Shown in pieces: positions 8,160-16,398 of a stretch of 63,286 bases of DNA. The notes under the pieces are model-generated. The model saw only the letters and a list, made by a program, of their open reading frames with translations. It did no database searches and had not been told where the DNA came from. Where the stretch lies: positions 1 to 63,286 of the forward strand of contig NZ_MRCE01000038.1 in NCBI RefSeq assembly GCF_001904725.1. Direction: 5' to 3'. This stretch comes from Phormidium ambiguum IAM M-71 (lineage in GTDB: Bacteria; Cyanobacteriota; Cyanobacteriia; Cyanobacteriales; Aerosakkonemataceae). The stretch's first letter is position 1. Each line of letters starts with the position of its first letter. A program made the position numbers and the translations under genes.

Positions 8160-9566
8160 ATGTCTGGAACCGGAAACAGTCATGCAATAGTTATTGGTAG
8201 TAGCATATCAGGACTACTCACAGCCAGAGTTTTAGCCAAACACTATGACCAAGTAACAATTGTGGAACGAGATTGCTTACCAGAGCAACCCCAAGCTAGA
8301 CCAGGAGTTCCCCAAGCTAGTCACGTTCACGCATTACTAACTAGAGGGCTAGAAATTCTCCTGCAACTATTTCCTGGTTTAGAAACCGAGTTAGTCGCAG
8401 CCGGAGCAGTTAAAGTAGATTGGATAAATGACTGGTTATTATATGGAATTTGGGGTTTAGCACCCAGGTTTGCTTCTGACGTACAAAGTTATACTTGCAG
8501 TCGTCATTTACTAGAGTGGCTAATCTATAGTCGCCTCAAAGAATTCCAAAATATACAATGGCTTCAAGCAACTCAAGTGACAGGGTTATTGTTTGGGGCG
8601 AATCAATATCGGGTGATTGGAGTTAAGCTTCGCAGTCGGAATCAAGCTAAAACACAAAATGATTATTTGCCAGAGTTAAAAGCCGAACTAGTTGTGGATG
8701 CGACAGGTCGTAACTCTTTACTACTCAAATGGTTAGAAACTAATGGCTATGATTCACCAAAAGAAACAGTAATTAATTCCTTTTTAGGTTATGCCAGTCG
8801 TTGGTATCAACAAACAGAAAACAGTGAATTTGACTGTCAAGGGATAATTATTTCCGCACAACCACCAAAACAAAAACGTGGTGGCGTAATCTATCCAGTA
8901 GAAAGAAATCGTTGGGTAGTCACATTATCTGGTATTGCTCGTGATTATCCACCAACTGATGAAGCGGGGTTTTTAGAATTTGCTCGTAGTCTTCAGAGTC
9001 CGATAATCTACGAGACAATCAAAAATGCTCAACCTTTGTCAGAAATTTATAGTTTTCGAGCTACAGAAAATCGGCTACGTCACTATGAGAAATTGTCTAA
9101 ATATCCAGAGGGATTGTTAGCAGTAGGAGATGCGGTGTGCGCTTTCAATCCCGTTTATGGTCAGGGGATGACGGTAGCTGCTATTGGTGCGTTGACTTTG
9201 GATGAATGTTTGAGCCGCAAACATAGCCGTAACTATCACCTGAGCCGACATTACTATAAACAACTGGCGCAACAGTTACAAATACCTTGGCTGATGGCTA
9301 CAGGTGAGGATTTGCGTTGGTCAACCACTAGTGGTGGACAACTCAATGTTATGTCTCGATTTATCCAAGGTTATCTAGACCGAGTGATACGTTTGGGAGT
9401 CGATTCTCCACAATTACATCAAAGATTTATACAAATTGCTCATCTGGTCAAGCCTCCAAGTGCTTTATTTGCACCACCAATTCTTTTGCAAGTTTTGTTA
9501 AGTTTACCCCGTGAACGGATGATGAAGCGACTTAAGCAGCTTGGTGTTGAGGCGATCGAGGATTGA
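8160..9566 (+). CDS. FAD-dependent monooxygenase/oxidoreductase (UbiH-like)
   Basis: A 468-residue flavoprotein. The N-terminal dinucleotide-binding motif is VIGSSISGLLTARVL (GxSxxG variant) with the acidic strand end VTIVERD. The second FAD motif LLAVGDAVCAFNPVYGQGMT is the GD motif of aromatic-hydroxylase-type enzymes. ATGRNSLL lies between. The substrate is unknown; polyprenyl or secondary-metabolite substrates are possible. The last 14 or so residues (KRLKQLGVEAIED) are foreign: they and about 30 bp of flank match the 3' end of the arr remnant at 13638-13703. The true C-terminus was probably replaced by recombination. Confidence 0.85.
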   Translation: MSGTGNSHAIVIGSSISGLLTARVLAKHYDQVTIVERDCLPEQPQARPGVPQASHVHALLTRGLEILLQLFPGLETELVAAGAVKVDWINDWLLYGIWGLAPRFASDVQSYTCSRHLLEWLIYSRLKEFQNIQWLQATQVTGLLFGANQYRVIGVKLRSRNQAKTQNDYLPELKAELVVDATGRNSLLLKWLETNGYDSPKETVINSFLGYASRWYQQTENSEFDCQGIIISAQPPKQKRGGVIYPVERNRWVVTLSGIARDYPPTDEAGFLEFARSLQSPIIYETIKNAQPLSEIYSFRATENRLRHYEKLSKYPEGLLAVGDAVCAFNPVYGQGMTVAAIGALTLDECLSRKHSRNYHLSRHYYKQLAQQLQIPWLMATGEDLRWSTTSGGQLNVMSRFIQGYLDRVIRLGVDSPQLHQRFIQIAHLVKPPSALFAPPILLQVLLSLPRERMMKRLKQLGVEAIED

Positions 9567-9589
9567 GTCCGACTCGTCCATCTAACAAT
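9525..9589 (+). repeat. Direct repeat copy A: arr-type 3' end plus flank
   Basis: About 65 bp nearly identical to 13638-13703. It covers codons for RLKQLGVEAIED, the stop, and the non-coding CCGACTCGTCCATCTAACAA. The ending TCTAACAA resembles the first bases of an integron attC site. The sequence belongs naturally to arr, so this copy was joined to the oxidoreductase. Confidence 0.8.
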
Positions 9590-9614
9590 GCACTCCAACC
9601 TATTTTTTAAATTT

Positions 9615-9992
9615 ATGGCAGAAAATATCGCAGAAATATTGGGGACAGCGATCGCTGAATATACGCCGAATGCTATTAAGTTTCGCGGTTTGTCCTTAGA
9701 AACATTACAGCAGATTCTTCAACAGGGATACACCACACCATCAGCAAGTTTTAATGCAACTCCAACAGTGGGTTCATTTATCGAATTTGGACAGAAATGC
9801 CAAAAAAATGGGGCAACAGCAACGTTTGATGGCATAGCGTTTCCTGGCAAACAAACACCGGATTTGGTTGTTGATGCCATAACAGTTATCGGCGTAAAAG
9901 ACTTGGATTTTGTAGGTGAATTCGTGCGATTTGTTCGCGGTTGTGATGAAATGGAAATAAACTCTCAAAAACTATACGCTTGGTGGGATTAA
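9615..9992 (+). CDS. Conserved-looking hypothetical protein
   Basis: About 125 residues from the Met at 9615 (MAENIAEILGTAIAEYTPNA). The ATG at 9588 lies in the repeat flank, so I prefer the inner start. No signal peptide or membrane segment is seen; predicted mixed alpha/beta with an N-terminal helical third. I recognise no family. It lies immediately after the arr-like repeat and may have arrived with it. Confidence 0.5.
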   Translation: MAENIAEILGTAIAEYTPNAIKFRGLSLETLQQILQQGYTTPSASFNATPTVGSFIEFGQKCQKNGATATFDGIAFPGKQTPDLVVDAITVIGVKDLDFVGEFVRFVRGCDEMEINSQKLYAWWD

Positions 9993-10025
9993 TGCAGAAC
10001 TAAAAAAAACATGAAACTAAGCAAC

Positions 10026-10134
10026 CCTTAATCAGCATTTTCAGTTAGCACAAATTGCCGATTTGATTGTTCGTAAATTAGCTAATGTAGAGAAGTCGGC
10101 GCTTGCAGATAGTTATTTGGCTTTTCATCAGCAG
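10026..10134 (+). pseudogene. Fragment duplicate of the nucleotidyltransferase gene at 2229-3017
   Basis: About 109 bp match 2761-2870 with scattered substitutions. The translation is recognisable (NQHFQLAQIADLIVRKLANV; compare NQHFQLPQIPDLIACKLAGV) and ends AFHQQ in both. No other part of the gene is present nearby. It shows that the RNA-repair locus, or a relative of it, was once duplicated or rearranged into this stretch. Confidence 0.85.
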
Positions 10135-10259
10135 GTCTGGCTTGTAGTCTAAAGTTCTGGTTGGGAGCATACTAAGTACGGAAGCTCTGGTGGTTTTTTC
10201 GGAATTGGGTTAATCCATTTGTATCTATGAAATAGCTATTAATTTAATGTTTAGAGTGT

Positions 10260-10631
10260 ATGTTCAACTTGAAAAAATATGCCCTATTGGTAGCTCTGTT
10301 ACCAGTTATTACCCTTTGGACTCAAACAGCTAATGCAGAAACTCTAAAAACTAAAAATTTCCTCGTCAAAATTACCAGAAACTGCCCAGAAGGATACGTT
10401 ACTTGCGATAAAGTTAAATACTATGGCAAAAATTTAAAAACTGGTAAATCGATTAGTCTGATTGGCAAAACCATCCATACAACTGGTGCCGATGGTATTA
10501 CGCCAGGACGGTTCTTGGGGTACGAATTCCGCAATAAAAACTATCTTTATCGCGTGACAGTAGACGGCACTTTACTAATTTATCAAGGCAAAAAACTGAT
10601 ACTTGAAGAGCCAGGAAATTTGACATATTGA
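10260..10631 (+). CDS. Small secreted protein, beta-rich
   Basis: 123 residues with a signal peptide (positive MFNLKKY, hydrophobic LLVALLPVITLW, cleavage after TANA). The mature part has two cysteines (NCPEGYVTCD) and ends in beta strands including NYLYRVTVDGTLLIYQGKK. It resembles in layout the secreted proteins at 17325-17726 and 27146-27523, which share an NGxYxYxV-like strand followed by a LxVxRNxR-like strand. Function unknown; periplasmic or extracellular. Confidence 0.7.
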   Translation: MFNLKKYALLVALLPVITLWTQTANAETLKTKNFLVKITRNCPEGYVTCDKVKYYGKNLKTGKSISLIGKTIHTTGADGITPGRFLGYEFRNKNYLYRVTVDGTLLIYQGKKLILEEPGNLTY

Positions 10632-10863
10632 AAATCATTATTAGTTTCATTTGGTTGTAGTTTTTTATCTTCATTTTTTGGCGATTCAGGCAACGCCAGG
10701 CAATTCGCCGAACACTGCATCAATAACAGCTTTAATTTGGGCAAAACCAACAAACTTTATCCAATACCTGCTATTGCTCCAACTTGCGTTGTGGGAAGGA
10801 AGTTTAAAATTTGAGCTATGATGGCTGGAAAAAGCCCAAATATTAGGGACTAACTTTTTATTT

Positions 10864-11718
10864 ATGACCAGCGAACCACAGCCTAGCGAACAGAAGCCCA
10901 AATTATTTCAAGCTATTGGGATTTTACCAGGGAAAGTCAGGTTTGACTCCCAGAGCAATAGAGCATTTGTCCAGGTACAAGGGAAGGAGTATCCCTTGAA
11001 ATACGCGCCTCACCAGAAAGGGATGAGAGCTTGGGATGCACTCAAACTGGAATTAGGAGAAACCGGAACCAAAGAATTAAGGCTAACGGTATATCCCCAA
11101 GTGTTGCATTTTCCGGGGCGGGATAAAACACACATATTAGGATTCTCACTTGTAGGATTTGCTCCCATAAATGGTGAGGATAATTCATCTGATAAGGATG
11201 TATTCACTGCACAAGATTTTGAGTTTAAACTTTGTGGACTGTGGCAATTTATTCCAGTGTGTAGAACGCCGTGCATTTCAATTTTTCGGAACTTTAATGA
11301 GGAGACTAAAGCTAGAATTAAACCGTTAGATTCTGGACGCAAACTTCGATTCATGAAAGTGCAGCATCTTCCCTTAATTTGGAAAGATGCACTCGTACCA
11401 CCATTCCGGTTCAATCCAAAACTTCAGAAGGAGGAGCAAGGTAAGCGTTATTTTGTGGAAATAAAAGCACGGTTCATCCCAGGCAGAGATATATTCGGGT
11501 TTGAATCATTGAATGGGATACCTACTTCTGAGATACCACCACACTTCAAACCTGGTAAGGCATTGAAGGCAGAAGTACTGGAATTGAAGAAACAGCAGAA
11601 GCGGGCTAAAGCCCAGGAAGCGAGTAACATCAATGAAGTAGGAAGTTCGCCGCCAACTGTTACTGATAAACCCAAGCCTGCGCTCAAAAAGAAGGTTGTA
11701 GTGCAACCTACAACTTAA
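10864..11718 (+). CDS. Conserved hypothetical protein with basic C-terminal tail
   Basis: 284 residues starting MTSEPQPSEQKPKLFQAIGI. The core of about 230 residues appears to contain repeated beta segments (KVRFDSQSNRAFVQVQGKEY; KRYFVEIKARFIPGRDIFGF), and the last 55 residues are charged and low-complexity (KKQQKRAKAQE, KPALKKK). No signal peptide. I recall similar proteins in cyanobacteria but cannot assign a function. An OB- or RNA-binding fold is conceivable; this is a guess from strand pattern and basic tail. Confidence 0.7.
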   Translation: MTSEPQPSEQKPKLFQAIGILPGKVRFDSQSNRAFVQVQGKEYPLKYAPHQKGMRAWDALKLELGETGTKELRLTVYPQVLHFPGRDKTHILGFSLVGFAPINGEDNSSDKDVFTAQDFEFKLCGLWQFIPVCRTPCISIFRNFNEETKARIKPLDSGRKLRFMKVQHLPLIWKDALVPPFRFNPKLQKEEQGKRYFVEIKARFIPGRDIFGFESLNGIPTSEIPPHFKPGKALKAEVLELKKQQKRAKAQEASNINEVGSSPPTVTDKPKPALKKKVVVQPTT

Positions 11719-11850
11719 GGAAATGGTGCGAGCGATCGCATTTTGATCGGGTACAGGTGGATTAAGTCGATCGGCTACAGGTCTGCCAACTTCAGCAAAC
11801 AACATTTTTGCTATACCTTTTTGGTATAGTTGCCATCCGTAACAAGATTT

Positions 11851-11988
11851 CTAAGCATTTTCTGAGGAATCTTGTTTGAGTTGCTCCACGCCTTTTTTTA
11901 GTTGCTCTAGTTGAATTTGAAGCTGACGGAGTTTTAATTCCATTTGCACGAGCGATGATTGTAATGGAAGAGATTCTTTTTTAAGCAC
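11851..11988 (-). CDS. Short coiled-coil peptide (45 aa)
   Basis: GTG at 11988 opens a 45-codon frame encoding a highly regular heptad pattern, LVQMELKLRQLQIQLEQLKK, ending VEQLKQDSSENA. No family recognised. The initiation site is weak. The coiled-coil regularity makes a chance frame less likely. It is similar in style to the small coiled-coil protein at 19247-19456. Confidence 0.4.
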   Translation of the reverse strand: MLKKESLPLQSSLVQMELKLRQLQIQLEQLKKGVEQLKQDSSENA

Positions 11989-12135
11989 GCATAAATCCTA
12001 TTCATCAGTCTTTAGATAGATAATTTGACAAAATTGTTCCACAATTCACTTGCGTCAAAAGTCAGATGAAGCTTAACAAACTTTCCGAAAAGATGTGTGA
12101 TGTGAATCACAAGATAAAATATCAATATTCTTAGA

Positions 12136-12315
12136 ATGTCAAATAAAACTCATAGTTCAATTTGGACTCAATTGGATTTTAAATTGGTCGAACGTCGGAT
12201 TCGCCAGATTAACAAGTGGTTTGAGCCTTTTTCAAACCACGAATCTCATCTGAGTTTAGAAGACTCTAAAGACTCTCAAACCAAGAGTAGTGAATTAGAT
12301 ATTAGCCGTAAGTAG
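12136..12315 (+). CDS. Possible small protein (59 aa)
   Basis: ATG at 12136 opens a 59-residue frame, MSNKTHSSIWTQLDFKLVER and onward, with an amphipathic basic region (RRIRQINKWFEPF) and a polar Ser-rich tail. No Shine-Dalgarno is obvious and no family is recognised. It is the only sizeable frame between 11989 and 12603. Confidence 0.35.
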   Translation: MSNKTHSSIWTQLDFKLVERRIRQINKWFEPFSNHESHLSLEDSKDSQTKSSELDISRK

Positions 12316-12603
12316 ATGATTCATCATCTCAGGACTTACGCCAAATTTGGCTCACTATGCCCCTACAAGTAGCGTAGTAAGCATTAGCCATCCTGCAAAT
12401 AAAGGTTCTGCGTAAGTTCTGAATCTAAAGGGTTGGTTGTGTGACGAATATGGTTAGCAGTTGGCCGTCGCTACACAAACTCATAATAGATTGATTGCAT
12501 CTATCTAACGTCTTGAGGAAGAAGACACCTATGGGTGGAACCATTATTTAGTTAAGCTGTATTAAACTGTGCAACATCTGTCGAGCTAAAAAAGGAAGTT
12601 AAA
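12316..12603. other. Intergenic stretch before the peptidoglycan-binding protein
   Basis: No supportable gene. The segment presumably carries the promoter of the gene at 12604; AAAAAAGGAAGTTAAA just before its ATG is a good ribosome-binding site. Confidence 0.4.
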
Positions 12604-13029
12604 ATGCTCAAATCACTTCTGACAGGTAGCTCTGTTTTGCTGTTTTTGGTAACAGGTACACTCTCTGCTGGAGCGGAAGCTCCACCGGAAGGAGAATATT
12701 TTTATCCAGAGCGAACACAACCAACCGAGCCGTTAACTGGGCCAGTACCCATCTATGATACACTGCCGCAGTTGAGCGATGGTAACTTGACGGAATACTC
12801 TGCGACAGATGCCGTACCAGTCCTACAACTTGGCAGTCGCGGGGTAGTGGTAGAGGATGTACAAAAATTTCTCCAGCAGGCGGGACTTTATACAGGAGCC
12901 ATTGATGGTATTTTTGGCCTTCAATCACAGGCAGCCGTAGCACAATTTCAAACCCAGGCGAAACTTATTCCTGATGGGATTATTGGTTTTGATACTTGGA
13001 AAGCTCTGATTCACTCACAACCAAGTTAA
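12604..13029 (+). CDS. Secreted peptidoglycan-binding domain protein
   Basis: 141 residues. A signal peptide (LLTGSSVLLFLVTGTLSAGAEA) is followed by a proline-rich linker and one PG_binding_1 domain from about residue 74: LQLGSRGVVVEDVQKFLQQA, then GAIDGIFGLQSQAAVAQFQ and DGIIGFDTWKAL, the classic three-helix repeat. It probably binds the cell wall in the periplasm. No catalytic domain is attached. Confidence 0.88.
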   Translation: MLKSLLTGSSVLLFLVTGTLSAGAEAPPEGEYFYPERTQPTEPLTGPVPIYDTLPQLSDGNLTEYSATDAVPVLQLGSRGVVVEDVQKFLQQAGLYTGAIDGIFGLQSQAAVAQFQTQAKLIPDGIIGFDTWKALIHSQPS

Positions 13030-13032
13030 TCA

Positions 13033-13182
13033 TTATAGCAGGTGGGATTTCTTCTGGAGCGGGGAAATGATGGCGAAGGGAATCCCATTTTGAAAGATGG
13101 TGAGCGTTTCGCCAGTTTTTTGAGCTTGGTTAATTAGGTTTTGGATTGTTTCGGGAAGTTCTGCAAGGGTAATTTGTGTCAT
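13033..13182 (-). CDS. Phd/YefM-like antitoxin, short form
   Basis: A 49-residue frame beginning MTQITLAELPETIQNLINQA and continuing GETLTIFQNGIPFAIISPL, which matches the N-terminal DNA-binding half of Phd/YefM type II antitoxins (helix followed by GexvxItxxGxpvAxlxP). The usual C-terminal toxin-binding helix is almost absent and no toxin gene follows downstream, so it is an orphan or truncated antitoxin. Confidence 0.65.
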   Translation of the reverse strand: MTQITLAELPETIQNLINQAQKTGETLTIFQNGIPFAIISPLQKKSHLL

Positions 13183-13262
13183 GGTGAGTTCTTTTGTTCA
13201 GGGATGAGAATTTGGCGCACATCTATATTTACCTGCGATTTAAATAATGGAGGAGCGAGCCA

Positions 13263-13679
13263 ATGGCAGCCATCGACGACCTGAAGAAGCAGCGTTTCTA
13301 TCATGGCACGAAGGCCGACCATTAGCCGGGAGACCTAATAACACCCGGCTATAACTCTAACTACGGTCAGAGGAAGAAGGCGGTCTATGTTTATCTGACT
13401 GCCACCTTGGATGCGGCTACCTGGGGGGCCGAACTAGCTCTCGGTGAAGCACCCGGCAGAATTTACATTGTGGAACCAACTGGCTCGATTGAAGATGACC
13501 CTAATCTGACAGACAAGAAGTACCCAGGGAATCCAACGAAATCTTACCGCTCTCAGGTTCCGCTTCGAGTCATAGGCGAGGTCACGGATTGGCAGGGACA
13601 TTCCCCCGAACAACTCAAAACCATGAAGGACAACCTAGAGCGACCTAAGCAACTTGGTGTTGAGGCGATCGAGGACTAA
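13263..13679 (+). pseudogene. arr: Rifampin ADP-ribosyltransferase (Arr), nonsense-interrupted
   Basis: From ATG 13263 (after GGAGGAG) the frame reads MAAIDDLKKQRFYHGTKADH, a TAG at codon 21 (13323-13325), then PGDLITPGYNSNYGQRKKAV, YLTATLDAATWGAELALGE, RIYIVEPTGSIEDDPNLTDK, and ends KQLGVEAIED. This is full-length Arr, which inactivates rifamycins by ADP-ribosylation; His-Tyr-Asp-type active-site segments are visible. The family has Lys/Glu at position 21, so a single substitution explains the stop. A Leu21Pro-type restart is improbable; ATG 13407 is too far in. Arr is often an integron cassette gene, which fits the attC-like sites downstream. Confidence 0.88.
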
Positions 13680-13703
13680 GTTCGACTCGTCCATCTAAAC
13701 AAT
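13638..13703 (+). repeat. Direct repeat copy B: arr 3' end plus flank
   Basis: Matches 9525-9589 across the last arr codons, the stop and the non-coding TTCGACTCGTCCATCTAAAC. Because the coding part belongs to Arr, this copy is the likely source and copy A the derived one. Confidence 0.8.
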
Positions 13704-13809
13704 CTTGACATTTGATATCTCCCTCTGTCATTTTCCTGCTCTATCAAAGGGGAGATTGACAAAGGTATTTTTCATACTACAATCGTAATACGAAAAGAGG
13801 ATTCACAAA

Positions 13810-15761
13810 ATGTATCACTCGGACCTGTAAATCCGGATCGTGTCGATCCGGCAAATCATCAACCGTCTGAAATTTACAGAAGCCATTCTGTTGAAGCCAA
13901 ATGGCAAGCTGTTTGGCAGCAAACACAAATTTACGAAACCGACATAGCCAGAACGATTAACAGAGGTTCTTCAGGGCATAGTCCTTTCTACAATTTGATG
14001 ATGTTTCCCTACCCATCGGCAGAAGGGTTGCACGTGGGAAATGTGTATGCCTTCACGGGAGCGGACATCTACGGTCGCTTTATGGCGATGAACGGTCGGG
14101 ATGTCTTTGAACCGATGGGGTTTGATGCTTTCGGCATTCACAGCGAGAACTTTGCGATTAAGAAAGGGATTCATCCCGAACAATTGACAGCAAGGAATAT
14201 AGAACGATTTCGAGAAACCCAGTTGAAACGCATTGGCAATCGCTTCTGCTGGAATCACGAAGTCCAAACCACCAGTCCGGCATATTACAAGTGGACGCAG
14301 TGGATTTTCTTGCAGTTGTTCAAAGCCGGATTAGCCGAACGCAAGAAAGCATCGGTCAATTGGTGTCCGTCCTGCAAAACCGTATTGGCGGATGAGCAAG
14401 CGATCGCAGGGGAATGCGAACGTTGTAGTGAGATCGTTATCCAGCGAGATTTGGAGCAATGGTTTTTCCAGATTACCCGCTATGCTCAACGCTTGTTGGA
14501 TAACTTGGAGGATTTGGACTGGTCAGAACGGGTAAAAACCGCACAGCGTAACTGGATCGGTCGTTCTGAAGATAACGGTACAGTGCAGTATCACTTGCGG
14601 GATTGGTTGATCTCTAGGCAACGCTATTGGGGACCGCCAATTCCAATTATCTATTGCCAGACTTGCGGTGTGGTTCCGGTTCCAGAAGACCAATTGCCCG
14701 TTGAGTTGCCCCAAACGCAGGACTGGTTGCCGAAAGGGACAGGCAATTCTCCCTTGGCAGACATTCCTGAATTCGTGAATACAACCTGTCCGTGCTGTGG
14801 TAGTGCGGCGCAGCGAGAAACTGATGTATCGGATAACTTCTTGGATTCGGCTTGGTATTTCTTGCGTTATCCCTCCAGCCATTGTTCGGATGTTCCATTT
14901 GACCCACAAATTACTGCAACTTGGTTGCCCGTAGATATGTACATTGGTGGAGTAGAACATTCAGTATTGCATCTGTTGTACAGTCGCTTCATCACTATGG
15001 TGTTGCACGATTTGGGATACATTCCGTTTGCGGAACCCTTTCGATGCTTCCGCGCTCATGGTTTGCTCACCAAAGATGGAGCCAAGATGAGTAAATCTAA
15101 AGGGAATGTGGTGAATCCTGACCAGTATATTGAGGAATACGGTGCAGACACATTGCGAACGTACTTGATGTTTTTGGGTCCTTATGACCAAGGAGGTGTT
15201 TTCTCCGAGCGCGGTATTGCAGGAATACAGCGTTTCTTGAATCGGGTTTGGCAATTGGCGATGAGATATCAAGGCTCGATCCCATCCGATGAATTGAATG
15301 TCGAATCCCAACAGGATTTGCATCAAACCATTTACAAGGTGAGAGAAGATATTCAAGCTTTGAAGTATAACACTGCGATCGCTTCCTTGATGAGTTATCT
15401 CAACACCTTGGAAGCCAAAGAACAGCTTTCTCAAGCAGAAATCGAGTCTTATGTGTTGATGTTGGCTCCCTTTGCACCCCATATCACCGAGGAGCTTTGG
15501 AGTCGTATGGGTGAATCCTATTCAATTCATCAACAATCATTTCCTCAAGCTAATCCAAAGTTTCTTGTACAAGCGCAAGTGACGATTGCGGTTCAAATCA
15601 ACGGACGGACTCGAACCACGCTCCAGCTTGCTCCTGATGCCTCTGTTGAAGAGGCGGTTGCGTTGGCAAAACAGTCACAATCCTTGCAGCCTTATCTTAA
15701 CGAGCAAGAGATTCGTCGTGTGGTTTATGTACCAGGTCGGATTATCAATCTTGTGATTTGA
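13810..15761 (+). CDS. Leucyl-tRNA synthetase paralogue lacking the CP1 editing domain
   Basis: Class I synthetase related to LeuRS. Homology starts near 13888 (SVEAKWQAVWQQTQIYETD) and continues MFPYPSAEGLHVGNVYAFTG (HIGH motif as HVGN), PMGFDAFGIHSENFAI, zinc-type CPSC...CERC, NWIGRS, RDWLISRQRYWGPPIP and KMSKSKGNVVNPDQ. In standard LeuRS about 180 residues of CP1 editing domain separate IGRSE from the RDWxxSRQRYWG segment; here only about ten do. Catalytic signatures are intact. The start is unclear: in this frame no ATG/GTG/TTG occurs before TTG 13995, which would cut the N-terminus; ATG 13810 is one base out of frame. A frameshift, sequencing error or ATT start is possible. An attC-like site follows 20 bp after the stop. 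Confidence 0.85.
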
Positions 15762-15782
15762 TTATTAGTTCATCAGGTGAGT

Positions 15783-15870
15783 TGCTAACGGTTCGCTTCA
15801 CCCGCCTCTAGTAACCTTTCGGACTCAACGAAGCGGCTCAAACGGTAGGGTGCAAGCGAATTGTTGGGCA
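15783..15870 (+). repeat. attC-like (integron cassette recombination) site 1
   Basis: An imperfect inverted repeat of 88 bp. The 5' arm GCTAACGGTTCGCTTCACCC pairs with the 3' arm GGGTGCAAGCGAATTGTTGG. The 3' arm has one extra C (GGGTGcAAGCGAA), the unpaired extrahelical base typical of folded attC sites. Ends resemble the RYYYAAC and GTTRRRY core sites. It lies 21 bp after the LeuRS stop, where a cassette attC would be. Confidence 0.6.
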
Positions 15871-15886
15871 GCGCTATGCCAGCACA

Positions 15887-16279
15887 TCAGAGTTCAGACG
15901 ATTCTTTACGCCGTCGTAAATCGAACAGCATCAGTGCTGAGGGAGGAATAATAAGCCAAAATCCCGACATAGGTTCGAGAGTAACTCCCACAACAGCCGT
16001 TAGCAAGAGAATCCAACCAAGAAAACTTGGTAAAGCGATCGCCTTTGTTTGTGCCCAACAACATAACCGTCCTATTACTAGGAGAAATGGCGTTATCATC
16101 AGGCACCAAAATGCAATTTCTCGGTCATAGAAAGGAGCTAATGGATTTGGTGCGACTGTATTGAACCAACCACCGTATACAATATCCATCAAAGGTTTAG
16201 CAAACAGCCATCCGTTAATGAGGACATGGAGGATACTTGTAGCAATCAACCAGTACCCACTGACTCGAAGCATCTTCAT
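15887..16279 (-). CDS. DUF6463-like four-helix membrane protein
   Basis: 130 residues with about four membrane segments: YWLIATSILHVLINGWLF, REIAFWCLMITPFLLVIGRL, IALPSFLGWILLLTAVVGV and a last helix at MSGFWLIIPPSALMLF. The pattern GYWLIAxxxLHxxxxxxxF, then GGWFNTV and AFWxLxxxPxLLxxG, fits DUF6463 membrane proteins, which are commonly paired with TetR regulators. It is divergent from the TetR gene at 16399 and is the likely regulated target. Function unknown. Confidence 0.75.
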   Translation of the reverse strand: MKMLRVSGYWLIATSILHVLINGWLFAKPLMDIVYGGWFNTVAPNPLAPFYDREIAFWCLMITPFLLVIGRLCCWAQTKAIALPSFLGWILLLTAVVGVTLEPMSGFWLIIPPSALMLFDLRRRKESSEL

Positions 16280-16356
16280 CTCCTTGGGTCTAAATGATTT
16301 TCTGGTGTTAACTCGCTTCAGGCACTAATCCTGAAACGCCCATAAGTAGCTATTAG

Positions 16357-16375
16357 ATACGCTACCGTATGGTTA
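16357..16375. promoter_or_regulatory. Putative TetR operator, copy 1
   Basis: ATACGCTACCGTATGGTTA in the divergent promoter region. The core ATACG-CTAC-CGTAT is a near-palindrome and is repeated exactly at 16405-16423. It lies between the membrane-protein and regulator genes, as expected for an operator controlling both. Confidence 0.6.
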
Positions 16376-16398
16376 TACATTAGTGACCTATCCCCTAA

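Noticed and set aside
10686-10901. 71-codon minus-strand frame
   Set aside because: It overlaps the start of the gene at 10864, has no recognisable domain and no good initiation site.
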